Source of the DNA: Candidatus Enterousia scatequi
GTDB taxonomy: Bacteria > Pseudomonadota > Alphaproteobacteria > Rs-D84
Direction: 5' to 3'
DNA length: 49,151 nucleotides
Assembly (NCBI GenBank): GCA_018064405.1
Contig: JAGHVG010000003.1
Location: 1 to 49,151, forward strand
Numbering within the stretch: the first letter of the stretch is position 1; every line of letters begins with the position of its first letter. Both the position numbers and the translations under genes were made by a program. Of the stretch, positions 9,806-19,365 are shown one piece after another. The notes under the pieces are model-generated. The model saw only the letters and a program-made list of their open reading frames with translations. It searched no databases and was not told the DNA's origin.

Positions 9806-10765
9806 ATGGCGAATGTAGTTCTTGATTCTTTGTTGAAACCGTTGGCGGAATTTTACAAGCCGTCATTTGTAGAGGAAATCGCAATAAATCATGCGGGCGA
9901 AGTATGGATGCGCCTGCATGGTGCACGTGTTCCATGGGTTTCGTATCGGGCAGAACAATTAAGTAAACAATATTTGGTTGATTTAATTCATACCGTTGCA
10001 AATATTTATGAATTACCATTTGATCCAACGCATGGGATTCCGGTTGTGTATGCGACGTTGCCTGGGAACCACCGATTTTCAGCAATCGCCGGTCCAAACG
10101 TTCAATATGATGAAGATGATGTGACGGGTGGTGTCGCGTTAAATATTCGTGGTGGAAATGCTCCACAGACAGATTTCAAAAATTACCATCTGGAAAAAGG
10201 TAAAAAATTATTAAAGGTTAAAACACGCAAATCAGAACGCCCCGATGATCCATACGAACGATTGATGTCCGCCATTAATGATGGCAGTCCGATTTTGATA
10301 AGCGGTGCAACCGCAACCGGTAAAACAACATTTTTGAATCATATGCTGACACTGATTGATCAAAACAGTCGTGTTATTACGGTTGAAGACGCACGTGAAA
10401 TTCATGTTCCACAAGCGAACCGGGTTCACTTTGTCCTGTCCCGCACAGAACAGAGTAATAATTTTAATTATGCGCGCCTGCTGGATTTGGTTGTGCGTAT
10501 GACGCCCGATGTAATAATCGGCGGTGAAATTTCAACCGACAATGCATCGGTGCTGTGGGAAATGTTGGGAACGGGGCACGACCATTTTTATACAACAATT
10601 CATGCCGAAAGTGCTGAGGCAGCATACGCTGCATTTGCCGACCGCATTTTACATACGCAACCGGCATATGATCGCACAGATTTAATTGCAGAGATGAAAA
10701 AGAAAATTCGTGTTGTGCAACTCGCCCGCGATGGGTCCCTGCGTGCCGTGACAGAGGTTGTATAA
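9806..10765 (+). CDS. virB11: VirB11-like secretion ATPase
   Basis: Walker A GATATGKTTFLNHM, VITVEDAREIHVPQ, MTPDVIIGGEISTDNASVLWEMLGTGHDHFYTTIHAES. ATG at 9806. Confidence 0.85.
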   Translation: MANVVLDSLLKPLAEFYKPSFVEEIAINHAGEVWMRLHGARVPWVSYRAEQLSKQYLVDLIHTVANIYELPFDPTHGIPVVYATLPGNHRFSAIAGPNVQYDEDDVTGGVALNIRGGNAPQTDFKNYHLEKGKKLLKVKTRKSERPDDPYERLMSAINDGSPILISGATATGKTTFLNHMLTLIDQNSRVITVEDAREIHVPQANRVHFVLSRTEQSNNFNYARLLDLVVRMTPDVIIGGEISTDNASVLWEMLGTGHDHFYTTIHAESAEAAYAAFADRILHTQPAYDRTDLIAEMKKKIRVVQLARDGSLRAVTEVV

Positions 10766-10802
10766 ATAAGGGCTATTTTTCACAAAAACTTTTTCTATTA
10801 CT

Positions 10803-10867
10803 CACCCCTCGCAATGAATCCGAAGCATAGCGCAGGATACGCAAGCGAAGCGCGCGACACAGGGGAA
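10803..10867. repeat. Inverted copy of the window-start repeat
   Basis: cccctcgcaatgaatccgaagcatagcgcaggatacgcaagcgaagcgcgcgacacagggg; its reverse complement closely matches 7-69. Confidence 0.75.
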
Positions 10868-10888
10868 ACACGGGCATTTGTTACAACA

Positions 10889-10920
10889 AAAAAAACACCG
10901 CCCGATTGGGCGGTGGTGAA
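10889..10920 (-). terminator. Terminator of the surface-protein operon
   Basis: Minus strand: caccgcccaatcgggcggtgttttttttg. Confidence 0.7.
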
Positions 10921-10950
10921 CGAAAGAATTGCTCCGTCGCGACGGGTTCA

Positions 10951-11838
10951 TCAATTGCCAAAGGACGAAAACACGGCAGAACGAAAAGACGAAACAGCCT
11001 GAACGCGGTTACCGCAGCCATCCGCACAAGAGCCAGCGCAATTGGAAGACGACGCGTGCCCGTGGTCGAGCACCCAACGCGACACAGCCGGACTTTGCAT
11101 ATTACACCAACAATATATACAATCTGCACCATCTGCATCCTTGCCCGATAATCCCTTGGACGCATCTATAAATGTATTACTATATTCGCCCGTCCCATAT
11201 GGGGAATATCCACTCGTTCTGCCTAAACCTTCGGCTTCGGATAAACATGTTGCCTCACCCGTGACCACACCCCATGAAAATGTTGCACCCCATGTCCCGT
11301 TTTCTGTTAAGCCATAGGTACTTGGAACTACTTTTGGACCGCTGTTTGTACTTTCGCTTCCAGTTGGATTTATATAACCGTATACACTACCATTCGTGGA
11401 ACTGTTTATACAACTTTCCATTCCAAAATCATATTGACCCGATGGACAGGTCAGGGAATATTTTTGAAACTCTAACCTGAAACCACCCGTGGTTCCATCC
11501 CATACCACATCATATTTACCATTCGTTGGTGCATGGGGTAATGTATCCTGTTTGTTGTTTAATGCCGTCGTCAGGGCATTTTGCGTCATACCGCCATCAA
11601 CACCCGTCCCGGTGTTATTGTATAACTTTATTATCCCAGGTTTCGTACTGGTCCCTGTTTCATACGGTGTTGTGTTGGTCGTGCTTATTACATCATCTAT
11701 GATTATTACCCCAGAACCCGCGGTTAATAATCCCTGTTTCCCATTTGCACCATTATCAACATAGTCCGTTGACGCAATATCACCATACGCAGCACCACAT
11801 ACTGTCATTATTGTAGTAATTATACATGTCTTTTTCAT
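10951..11838 (-). CDS. Secreted repeat-containing surface protein
   Basis: Signal peptide; DIASTDYVDNGANGKQGLLTAG, TQNALTTALNNKQDTLP; Cys-rich C-terminus. Confidence 0.55.
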   Translation of the reverse strand: MKKTCIITTIMTVCGAAYGDIASTDYVDNGANGKQGLLTAGSGVIIIDDVISTTNTTPYETGTSTKPGIIKLYNNTGTGVDGGMTQNALTTALNNKQDTLPHAPTNGKYDVVWDGTTGGFRLEFQKYSLTCPSGQYDFGMESCINSSTNGSVYGYINPTGSESTNSGPKVVPSTYGLTENGTWGATFSWGVVTGEATCLSEAEGLGRTSGYSPYGTGEYSNTFIDASKGLSGKDADGADCIYCWCNMQSPAVSRWVLDHGHASSSNCAGSCADGCGNRVQAVSSFRSAVFSSFGN

Positions 11839-11841
11839 ATT

Positions 11842-12444
11842 TTATTCCCCCCGTTTTTCAAATATAAATTGTTGATTTTTGCCATCCCATACCAATGTGT
11901 ATTGGTCATCATCGTTTGGTCCCGTCGGTAACGCATCTTGCTTTGTCCCCAATGCCGTCGTTATTGCATTTTGGGTTATCGTGCCATCTGTATTTGTGCC
12001 GGTATTGTTATACAGCTTTGTTATTCCAGATGTATCCACATTACCAGTGCCGTATGTTATATATTTTGCGTATACAAATTGACCACTGGTACCGTCCCAC
12101 GTTAAACCATATTTTTCACCGTCGTTTGGTCCCGTCGGTAACGCATCTTGCTTTGTCCCCAATGCCGTCGTTATTGCATTTTGGGTTATCGTGCCATCTG
12201 TATTTGTGCCGGTCGTATCGTATAATTTTGTTACCCCAGATGTGTCCGCAGTGCCCGTTTCATATTCCGCAACCGCAACATCCGCACTGATGGTGCCATC
12301 AGGTGCAATCGTTATGCCATCGCCCGCGGTTAATTTATTCTGTTTGGTTGATAAAACATCATCCACATATGTCGTTGATGCAATATCACCGTATGATATA
12401 TTACATATTGTTATTAAACCTAATATTATAAATATTCGTATCAT
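11842..12444 (-). CDS. Secreted surface protein with internal tandem repeats (paralogous N-terminus to 10951-11838)
   Basis: DIASTTYVDDVLSTKQNKLTAGDGITI; two copies of TGTNTDGTITQNAITTALGTKQDALPTGPND. Start MIRIF at 12444 with aaagga upstream. Confidence 0.55.
   Translation of the reverse strand: MIRIFIILGLITICNISYGDIASTTYVDDVLSTKQNKLTAGDGITIAPDGTISADVAVAEYETGTADTSGVTKLYDTTGTNTDGTITQNAITTALGTKQDALPTGPNDGEKYGLTWDGTSGQFVYAKYITYGTGNVDTSGITKLYNNTGTNTDGTITQNAITTALGTKQDALPTGPNDDDQYTLVWDGKNQQFIFEKRGE
11912..12213. repeat. 92-bp perfect direct repeat, 210-bp period
   Basis: 11912-12003 and 12122-12213 are identical by eye. Confidence 0.9.
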
Positions 12445-12507
12445 TTCCTTTCGCACTCCCCCGATTTAATCTTGGTGGTGGCGTATCAATGCGCTAAATA
12501 CACCACC

Positions 12508-12604
12508 AAAAAAACCACCGAATTTGCTTGGTGGTTCAGGAGGTTCATAACAATCATCTGAATTGTGTGCCTTATTCAATATATTCGGCAACCCTCCTGA
12601 ACCA
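12508..12604 (-). promoter_or_regulatory. Attenuator-like leader upstream of the surface-protein operon
   Basis: 12-bp perfect inverted repeat (12532-12543 / 12593-12604) overlaps the 5' arm of a terminator hairpin (12530-12536 / 12513-12519) with seven Ts. Confidence 0.45.
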
Positions 12605-12763
12605 AACATCAGGAGATTTATCGTCAGATATTAAAAAAAGACGCAATGCGCCCGTTCTTATACCGTTTCTGACGCAGATGACCGGGTTATGACACCCCAC
12701 CACGATAATTCATCGTGGCAAGAATATTTTACAATATCGTACCAATATAAGTAAAGAAAATTT

Positions 12764-14950
12764 TTACATAAAATTAATCGGACCGACATCAATCTTTACG
12801 CGTATGTTTGTCGGTGTCTTGACAGACGAAATCCATTTCTTAACAACCGTCTGCAAATCAGAGCGGACATCCCCCATCACCAAGAATCGCATACGATACC
12901 AATTACGAACCTGATATATCTGCGCCGCAATCGGTCCCATAATTTTTGCATTTGTTAATTTTGGTGCCGCCGCCCCCAGCGCAGATGCGTATTGTTTTAA
13001 TGGTTGTTCCCGCTGTCCCTCAATAATAACCGCAATCAGATTTCCGAACGGGGGCATTTTTGCCGCCGCACGCGATGCCATGTCGGACGCAAAAAATTCA
13101 TCACGATTGCCCGCACATATCGCATTTATTACCGGGTTATCCGGTTGATATGTTTGCAATAACACACGCCCAGGCGCATTTCCACGACCCGCGCGACCTG
13201 CAACCTGAAACAGTTGTTGAAATGTGTGTTCGGGCGCACGAAAATCAGTTCCATATAAACCCATATCTGCATCAACAACACCAACCAATGTCAGATTTGG
13301 GAAATGATGACCCTTGGCCAGAATCTGTGTGCCGATAATAATATCAATTTCGCCAGATTCCATTTTTGCAACCAGTCGTTCCAATGTCTGGCGCGTCATG
13401 ATTGTATCACTGGATACTAATGCCGTTCGCGCGGATGGAAAACGTGCAGCAATTTCCGCATCTATACGTTCCAGCCCTGCCCCACGCATTGATACATCAT
13501 CACCACAATCTGGACATTTTTTCGGTAATTCCATTGTGCGACCACACATGTGGCATAATAATTTTCCAATTCGTTTGTGATACGTCATACCAACCGAACA
13601 ATCGGGGCACTGTGCCACCCAACCACATTTGCGGCACTGAACAATTGGTGCATAACCACGCCGATTGATAAACAACATAACCTGGTGTCCCGCTGACAGC
13701 GTTTCATCAATCGCATGACATAGCGGTTCAGACAAATTACCCGCACACGTTTCATCCCTCACTGTATAGCTTGTTGGGCGATTTTCACGCATATCAATTG
13801 TTTCAATCTGTGGTAATTGCGCACCACCAAAACGCGACGTTAATTTTAATTGTTTATATTTTCCCAATTTAACATTTTGCAGTGTTTCTTCGGATGGGGT
13901 TGCAGATGCCAACACTATTGGAAAACGCGCCATTTTTGCACGCAGAACCGCCATATCACGTGCATGATAATTCCCCATATCTTCCTGTTTATATGATGTA
14001 TCATGTTCTTCATCAACAACAATCAGACCCAAATTCTGCCATGGCAAAAACAGGGCACTGCGCGTGCCAACAACAATTCTGATTTTACCGTCCGCAACGC
14101 CACGCCATATTTCACGTCGACGTGCAGATGTTAAATTACTATGCCATACAACAGGTGCCGCACCAAAACGTGATGTAAAACGATTCATAAATTGTGCTGT
14201 CAACGCAATTTCCGGCATCATCAATAATACTGATTTGCCATTATTATATGCGCGCAACACAGAATCAAAATAAACCTGGGTCTTGCCAGATCCGGTTATA
14301 CCGTCCAATAAATATACCGAAAAACCACCTGCATCAATTCCGCGCCCTATTTCATCCGCCGCAGATTGCTGCTCCGTATTCAATGTGACATTTCCCATAT
14401 CATGATAATCAAAAATCAATTCTGTTTTGGCACGCACAGACGTAGCAACCAACGTTCCGTTTTTTATCAGGCCATTAATAACAGCCAATGTGGCATGTGT
14501 TATATTCCTGATATCCGAAACAGACATCGCATCGTTATCATTTGATGCAAATGCATCCGCAATAATCTGACGTGCATCGGTCATACGGACCGCGTTATCA
14601 AAGTTAAATGTATATAATTGTTCCTGTTTAGGCGGTAAAAACGCATCCGGCACATTTATAATCAAACGCAGCACCGCCCCAGGTGCCATCAATGTCCATT
14701 CAGACATTTTCTGAATCCACAACAAATCATCAACCGATAAACCAGACGGAAAAATTTCAGAAACGTTTTTTATTTTTGACGCGTCAAGTCCACTGTCCCC
14801 AATGCCATAAATTACACCTATATATTTACGGTTCATTACCGTTACCGCAACAAATTGTCCAAGCCCCGCATCACCAGTCAGACGATAATCATAACCTGTA
14901 TTTATGACATTGGGTATTAAAACTTTAACAACTGTTCCGGCATTAAACAT
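12764..14950 (-). CDS. priA: Primosomal protein N' (replication restart helicase)
   Basis: LLDGITGSGKTQVYF, VDEEHDTSYKQ, zinc ribbon CRKCGWVAQCPDCSVGMTYHKRIGKLLCHMCG, GRAGRGNAPGRVLLQTYQPD. Confidence 0.93.
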   Translation of the reverse strand: MFNAGTVVKVLIPNVINTGYDYRLTGDAGLGQFVAVTVMNRKYIGVIYGIGDSGLDASKIKNVSEIFPSGLSVDDLLWIQKMSEWTLMAPGAVLRLIINVPDAFLPPKQEQLYTFNFDNAVRMTDARQIIADAFASNDNDAMSVSDIRNITHATLAVINGLIKNGTLVATSVRAKTELIFDYHDMGNVTLNTEQQSAADEIGRGIDAGGFSVYLLDGITGSGKTQVYFDSVLRAYNNGKSVLLMMPEIALTAQFMNRFTSRFGAAPVVWHSNLTSARRREIWRGVADGKIRIVVGTRSALFLPWQNLGLIVVDEEHDTSYKQEDMGNYHARDMAVLRAKMARFPIVLASATPSEETLQNVKLGKYKQLKLTSRFGGAQLPQIETIDMRENRPTSYTVRDETCAGNLSEPLCHAIDETLSAGHQVMLFINRRGYAPIVQCRKCGWVAQCPDCSVGMTYHKRIGKLLCHMCGRTMELPKKCPDCGDDVSMRGAGLERIDAEIAARFPSARTALVSSDTIMTRQTLERLVAKMESGEIDIIIGTQILAKGHHFPNLTLVGVVDADMGLYGTDFRAPEHTFQQLFQVAGRAGRGNAPGRVLLQTYQPDNPVINAICAGNRDEFFASDMASRAAAKMPPFGNLIAVIIEGQREQPLKQYASALGAAAPKLTNAKIMGPIAAQIYQVRNWYRMRFLVMGDVRSDLQTVVKKWISSVKTPTNIRVKIDVGPINFM

Positions 14951-14973
14951 AACAGTAAAATAGCCGTTTTGTT

Positions 14974-15864
14974 TTATTTTTGCAACAATATATCTATATC
15001 TGCGTCGGTCGGCACATGATTGATAATAACATCGGCGTCATACTGTGTTCTGAACCATGTTCGTTGGCGTTTTGCGTATTGATTCGTTTTTGTAATCCAA
15101 TTTTCAATACATTTTTCGTAACTTATTTTACCATTAATATAATCAACCAACTGGGTCGCACCAATTGCACGTGACGCATCAAAATCGTTGGCAATTATAT
15201 CTTCTGCCTCGCCCATGGCACCCGATGCAACCATTTCAGGAACGCGCGTTGCGATACGTTCACGCAAAACATCAGCATCAGGATTTATCAGCACCCGCAC
15301 CGCATCCGGCGCAATCGCACCGATACGACGTTTTTTCTGAAATTCAGTAATGTGGTGACCGGTTTCCAAAAACACCTCTAACGCACGGGATATTCGCTGG
15401 GGATCCGTTGCATTAAAATCATCAGGCAACATTTTACGTGCACTATCCACATCAAACATTACCAATTCACGTGCTAAATTCCTGTTATCATCGCTAATAT
15501 CCGGCATTGGTGACATACCGTTGATGATGGCGTTTATGTAATATCCCGTTCCACCAACAAAAATTGGAACCTTATTTTGCGACAACGCATCATCATACGC
15601 CTGCCCTGCCAGCGACAAATATTCAGACACACTGATTTGACTATCCAAATCCATGATGGAAAATAACCTGTATGGAACACCATCTATATCATCCGAAATA
15701 TCACGACCTGCAAAAGGACTGGCTGATATGTTTTCTATACCGCGATAAATCTGGACACTATCACAATTTATAATAACCCCACCAATACGCATTGCCAGCG
15801 CATGCGCAAACCCAGATTTTCCAGATGCTGTCGGTCCAGTAATAATAAATGATGTTTGTACCAT
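14974..15864 (-). CDS. miaA: tRNA dimethylallyltransferase
   Basis: ITGPTASGKSGFAHALA, INCDSVQIYRG, FVGGTGYYINAIINGM, QYAKRQRTWFR. Confidence 0.93.
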   Translation of the reverse strand: MVQTSFIITGPTASGKSGFAHALAMRIGGVIINCDSVQIYRGIENISASPFAGRDISDDIDGVPYRLFSIMDLDSQISVSEYLSLAGQAYDDALSQNKVPIFVGGTGYYINAIINGMSPMPDISDDNRNLARELVMFDVDSARKMLPDDFNATDPQRISRALEVFLETGHHITEFQKKRRIGAIAPDAVRVLINPDADVLRERIATRVPEMVASGAMGEAEDIIANDFDASRAIGATQLVDYINGKISYEKCIENWITKTNQYAKRQRTWFRTQYDADVIINHVPTDADIDILLQK

Positions 15865-15986
15865 GTCATATATTATACATTTTGTATTTTATAACTGCAA
15901 GAAACCAAAGTAAAAAAATCCGATTGTCTATTATACAAAATAAATGATAAAATTGATGCATAAGGAATAAATGAAAGGATGACAAT

Positions 15987-16985
15987 ATGAACAAAATTAG
16001 AGTTGCTATTAACGGGTTTGGACGTATCGGACGTATGGTTTTGCGTGCTGCATTGGAATCAAAACGCGATGACATTGAATTTGTTGCAATAAATGATTTG
16101 GCACCAATTGAACAAAACGCATATCTGTTGCAATACGATTCTGTGCATAGAACAATGCCACTGGATGTTAAAACAGATGGCGATTATATAATTGCAGGTA
16201 ATCAAAAAATCAAATGTATTTCTGAACGCGATCCAAACAATTTGCCATGGGGAAAAATGGATATAGATATCGTCATGGAATGCACAGGTCTGTTCACCGC
16301 TGCGGACAAGGCACGTGTACACCTGGAACGCGGTGCAAAACGCGTGTTGGTATCTGCACCATCCGCAGGGGCAGATGCAACAATCGTTTATGGTGTTAAT
16401 GATAAAACATTAAAAAAATCTGACTTAATCGTTTCAAACGCATCATGCACAACAAATTGTTTGGCACCTGTGGTAAAGGTGTTGGATGAACATTTCGGAA
16501 TTGTAAACGGATGGATGACAACCATTCATGCCTACACCGGCGACCAGCAATTATTGGATAAAACGCACAAGGATTTCCGCCGCGCACGTGCCGCCGCCCT
16601 GTCTATGATTCCAACCAGCACCGGTGCCGCCAAGGCAATTGGATTGGTGTTACCACAACTGGCGGGAAAACTAGATGGTATTGCGATTCGCGTTCCAACA
16701 CCTGATGTTTCGGTCGTTGAATTAGTGGCAAATTTGAAAAACAATGCAACACCAGATGAAATTAATTCTGTGATGAAAAATTCAGTATCTGATATTTTTG
16801 CATACAACGAAAAACCCTTGGTTTCCATTGACTTTACACATGACGACCACAGCGCCACTTTGGACGCATCACAAACAAAAATGGTGGGGGATAAAACCGT
16901 TCATTTGACCGCATGGTATGATAATGAATGGGGATTTTCAAACCGTATGTGTGACACAGCCGTCGCAATCGGAAAGTTAATATAA
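15987..16985 (+). CDS. gap: Glyceraldehyde-3-phosphate dehydrogenase
   Basis: INGFGRIGRMVLR, SNASCTTNCLAPVVKVL, WYDNEWGFSNRM. Confidence 0.96.
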   Translation: MNKIRVAINGFGRIGRMVLRAALESKRDDIEFVAINDLAPIEQNAYLLQYDSVHRTMPLDVKTDGDYIIAGNQKIKCISERDPNNLPWGKMDIDIVMECTGLFTAADKARVHLERGAKRVLVSAPSAGADATIVYGVNDKTLKKSDLIVSNASCTTNCLAPVVKVLDEHFGIVNGWMTTIHAYTGDQQLLDKTHKDFRRARAAALSMIPTSTGAAKAIGLVLPQLAGKLDGIAIRVPTPDVSVVELVANLKNNATPDEINSVMKNSVSDIFAYNEKPLVSIDFTHDDHSATLDASQTKMVGDKTVHLTAWYDNEWGFSNRMCDTAVAIGKLI

Positions 16986-16994
16986 CCATAATGA

Positions 16995-17231
16995 CTATTT
17001 GATTTTTTTGGGAAACAATTTTGCAAACTGTTGAACAGATGTATGTGTTGCGGTTAATACCTTGGCGATCGTTTCTGTGGATATCCAACGTGGTTGACCG
17101 CGTGGTGAAAAACGTTTGCATTTGTTAAATACCGTTGAATCCAGACCACTTAATCGCGCCAATGCAGAACACGTCATATTATTCTGTTTAGCCAAATTAT
17201 CAATCGCATGCCATAATGCTGTGTGTAACAT
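16995..17231 (-). CDS. Small HTH (XRE/CI-type) DNA-binding protein
   Basis: CSALARLSGLDSTVFNKCKRFSPRGQPRWISTETIAKVLTAT HTH region. Confidence 0.65.
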   Translation of the reverse strand: MLHTALWHAIDNLAKQNNMTCSALARLSGLDSTVFNKCKRFSPRGQPRWISTETIAKVLTATHTSVQQFAKLFPKKIK

Positions 17232-17429
17232 AATATATTTCCTTTCATGTACATGATTGTATGCTTTTTTTGATTTTATTCATATTATCACACGCAGTGG
17301 TTGAAAATACGTTTACAAATATGAATAAAAACAAACAAAACAGAAACTTTACCGAATCGCACATAAAAACATAATCTTATGCAAACGGCATAAAAATATG
17401 ATATAATCAATACAAAGAAAGGATTTATC

Positions 17430-18350
17430 ATGAAGGTTGCTATTATCGGAATTGGGTCTGTGGGATCGGCTGTTGCGACAGCAGTAAAAAACACAGGTCT
17501 GTTTAATGAAATTGTTTTATTTGATCGTGATGGTGCGCGTGCACGCGCCGCTGCCGAAGATTTAGGTCATGCATCGGCATTTGAACGCGACATAAAAATA
17601 ACAGATGTCAGTAATTATCGTGGAATACGTGGTTCTGATATTGTTGTTATTGCAGCAGGGGCCAACCAAAAACCAGGTCAGCCACGCAGTGAATTAGTAA
17701 AAACGAATGCTAGCGTGATATCAGACGTCATCCCAAAGGTTATGCAAAACGTTGATAAAAACAAAATTAAAATAGTCATTGTCACAAACCCATTGGATGC
17801 AATGGTTATATTGGCGCAAAAATTATCTGGTCTGCCATCAGAACGCGTCATAGGGACAGGAACAATGTTGGATTCTGCACGTCTGCGCACAATTTTGTCC
17901 AGGCATTTATGCGTATCACCACAATCAATAAATGCGTATGTCTTAGGCGAACATGGCGATTCAAGTGTTATCAACTGGTCATCTATTACGATTGGATCCG
18001 TGGCATTGAACGATTTTTGCCGCCAGGTTAAAATGCCAATATCTGCATCTGCAAAAAAAACTATTGAACACAGGGTTCATGCTGCGGCATATGAAATTAT
18101 CCAGGGACGTGGTGCAACATGGGACGGAATTGCTGCCGCAGTTGCTGATTTACTACGCACCATAATCAACAACGAAAATCGTATTGTGACGGTTAGTTGT
18201 GTTTCAAAAAATGTTGCCTTATCGTTGCCACGAATTGTTGGTGAATGTGGATGTGTTGCAACGCTAATGCCCCAAATGTCAAAGGCAGAATCTGAACAAC
18301 TACAAACCAGTATTAGTGCAATACGCGCAAATTATAAATTAATAAAATAA
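17430..18350 (+). CDS. L-lactate/malate dehydrogenase family (probably L-lactate dehydrogenase)
   Basis: IGIGSVGSAVATAV, VTNPLDAM, GTGTMLDSARLRTILS, GEHGDSSVINWS. Confidence 0.88.
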   Translation: MKVAIIGIGSVGSAVATAVKNTGLFNEIVLFDRDGARARAAAEDLGHASAFERDIKITDVSNYRGIRGSDIVVIAAGANQKPGQPRSELVKTNASVISDVIPKVMQNVDKNKIKIVIVTNPLDAMVILAQKLSGLPSERVIGTGTMLDSARLRTILSRHLCVSPQSINAYVLGEHGDSSVINWSSITIGSVALNDFCRQVKMPISASAKKTIEHRVHAAAYEIIQGRGATWDGIAAAVADLLRTIINNENRIVTVSCVSKNVALSLPRIVGECGCVATLMPQMSKAESEQLQTSISAIRANYKLIK

Positions 18351-18375
18351 ATCGGACTACAATCCGATTTATTAT
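18351..18375. terminator. Hairpin after the dehydrogenase gene
   Basis: aaatcggactacaatccgattt. Confidence 0.5.
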
Positions 18376-18419
18376 CAAATTTTTTGCTATATAATTGGTC
18401 ATATAAAGGGGAAACGTAT

Positions 18420-18713
18420 ATGGCATACAGTATAGTGTATACATTATGTTCTGACGGATTCGGATTTGATGCCAAGTGTTATGGTAAAAATATTGGCAAG
18501 ATAACATTTGCACGTATAGGCCCAAACAAGTTTATAATTGATCATACAGCAGTCATTACAGAGTATCAACATATGCAGGTTGGTCTAAACTTGGTGCGTC
18601 AGGTTGCAGATTTAGCGCGAAAACAAAACAGAAAAATTTTCCCATTATGCCCGTTCGCACGTGCAATGTTTAACAGATATGCAGAATTTAACGACGTCAG
18701 AATATCACATTAA
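18420..18713 (+). CDS. GNAT-like (YjdJ/Acetyltransf_CG-type) protein
   Basis: FIIDHTAVITEYQHMQVGLNLVRQVADLARKQNRKIFPLCPFARAMFNRYAEFND pattern. Confidence 0.6.
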   Translation: MAYSIVYTLCSDGFGFDAKCYGKNIGKITFARIGPNKFIIDHTAVITEYQHMQVGLNLVRQVADLARKQNRKIFPLCPFARAMFNRYAEFNDVRISH

Positions 18714-18786
18714 TTATTTGTAATTTTATCCTTGCACCAGATATTATTGCTATCTATAATACGCAGGTATGTAAAAGGAGAAAATT

Positions 18787-19353
18787 ATGAAATCACCATT
18801 TATTTTAACTGCTTTATTAGGCATGACAATCGCCGGGGGCGCATCAGCTGCGGATATCACAATATATTATTCACCATCATGTCCGCATTGTCATCACGCA
18901 CGTGATTTTATAAAAAACAATTTGATATATGAATATCCTTCTATAAAGGTGACAGAGGTTAACGTTACGCGGCCTGAACATCAGGGTGTGTTTTCAGACG
19001 CATTGAAAAAATGCGAATATGAATCTGGTGGTGTTCCTGTGCTTGTTGTCGGGGAAAAATGTTTCCAGGGCTATGCTGATTATATGCAATCTGATTTACG
19101 CACAGCGGTTGAAGCCGACTTGTCCGAAGAAAACAAAACATTTGCAAAAAATGTTGTATCTGAAATGGATGAGGATGCAACAAAATATAAAACAGAGCAC
19201 GCATCTGAGGCCGCAAAAATAACAGAATACACATCTGATACAGGTGAACAAAAAAAAAATAACACAGGATCAGTAATCGGCTTTTACGCTTTATTGGTCG
19301 TATTAATTGCTGCATTAGGTTTTGTACTGGTACGGAAACCAAAAAAGAAATAA
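18787..19353 (+). CDS. Exported glutaredoxin/thioredoxin-like protein with C-terminal TM anchor
   Basis: Signal peptide, ITIYYSPSCPHCHHARDF, GVPVLVVGEKCFQGY, C-terminal hydrophobic segment. Confidence 0.7.
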   Translation: MKSPFILTALLGMTIAGGASAADITIYYSPSCPHCHHARDFIKNNLIYEYPSIKVTEVNVTRPEHQGVFSDALKKCEYESGGVPVLVVGEKCFQGYADYMQSDLRTAVEADLSEENKTFAKNVVSEMDEDATKYKTEHASEAAKITEYTSDTGEQKKNNTGSVIGFYALLVVLIAALGFVLVRKPKKK

Positions 19354-19365
19354 ACAGGAATAACC

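Noticed and set aside
11912-12213. Repeat pair considered as a CRISPR-like array
   Set aside because: Only two 92-bp units in frame within a coding region, no spacers, no cas genes. No CRISPR array was seen anywhere in the window.
11879-12290. Plus-strand ORFs with repeated peptides opposite the surface-protein genes
   Set aside because: The repetition comes from the 92-bp coding duplication on the minus strand; no signal peptide or Shine-Dalgarno.
16812-16827. aaacccttggtttcc in gap, similar to the hix core
   Set aside because: An extra C breaks the half-site spacing, and it is in coding sequence.
17288-17494. Minus-strand 68-aa hydrophobic ORF upstream of ldh
   Set aside because: Overlaps the dehydrogenase start and promoter region; no supporting Shine-Dalgarno or homology pattern.
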